Source: JANMOK01 sp031415055 | GTDB lineage: Bacteria; Pseudomonadota; Alphaproteobacteria; Rhodobacterales; Rhodobacteraceae | NCBI GenBank assembly: GCA_031415055.1 | Contig: JANOQZ010000013.1 | Location: 1-48,626, forward strand | Direction: 5' to 3' | DNA length: 48,626 bases | Shown here: one piece after another, positions 48,603-48,626 of the stretch | Layout of the letters: each line of letters starts with the position of its first letter | Numbering within the stretch: position 1 is the stretch's first letter | The notes under the pieces: model-generated | Seen by the model: only the letters and a program-made list of their open reading frames with translations | What the model was told of the DNA's origin: nothing | The model's database searches: none | Program-made: the position numbers and the translations under genes

Positions 48603-48626
48603 CTGGTTTCACCGCCCTTCTAGGTT

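Overview
The window reads as a chromosomal segment of an alphaproteobacterium of the order Rhodobacterales (roseobacter-like). The evidence is gene content: a three-gene proton-translocating transhydrogenase preceded by a 44-residue aa3 oxidase subunit IV, a membrane-anchored CycM-type cytochrome c, a psd-pssA-pmtA phospholipid cluster ending in phosphatidylcholine, an RluA-rpoH neighbourhood, a Yej-type peptide importer, and several small proteins I know only from Rhodobacterales. I saw no rRNA, tRNA, IS element, prophage or CRISPR array.

Layout. 1-0.9 kb: the 5' end of a CadC-like regulator and an ABM-fold protein. 1.1-7.3 kb: a same-strand run with a diglycine-ended MoaD/ThiS-like protein, a BNR propeller, then the Anbu module (permuted ATP-grasp, alpha-E, transglutaminase, Anbu proteasome-like protease) and an FAH-family hydrolase. 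7.4-8.7 kb: a 53-residue membrane protein, a terminator and a GlxA/CdhR-type regulator. 8.8-14.6 kb: a tightly coupled operon that fits gamma-butyrobetaine/carnitine breakdown to glycine betaine. 14.6-18.9 kb: divergent small membrane protein and RluA pseudouridine synthase whose start codons overlap, a methyltransferase-TPR fusion, rpoH with a strong terminator, a DUF1304 protein. 19.0-21.9 kb: an L,D-transpeptidase lipoprotein and psd-pssA-pmtA. 21.9-25.1 kb: an interrupted GNAT gene, an unrecognised multi-pass protein and oligoendopeptidase F.

25.1-28.0 kb is a repeat-rich accessory stretch with a 20-bp palindrome, an HNH protein, mosaic hairpin repeats and an ImuA-like gene without a usable start codon. 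28.0-33.6 kb is yejABEF on the minus strand. 33.7-41.9 kb is housekeeping: cycM, pheA, a SRPBCC protein, nudC, a DMT transporter, a DsbD-domain protein, yqgE, the tRNA t6A enzyme tsaC, and an acyl-CoA dehydrogenase. 41.9-42.8 kb is a second repeat island that shares modules with the first. 42.8-46.5 kb holds oxidase subunit IV, pntA1-pntA2-pntB and a lipoprotein that may be a permuted papain-fold enzyme. 46.5-48.6 kb is on the minus strand: a membrane protein with dodecin, a secreted small protein, a metallophosphatase and rpsU.

The most interesting signal is at 1.1-6.6 kb, where a ubiquitin-fold protein ending in Gly-Gly lies directly upstream of a proteasome-ancestor protease and an ATP-grasp enzyme. 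Functional linkage is an inference; each family is known, but their joint role is not.
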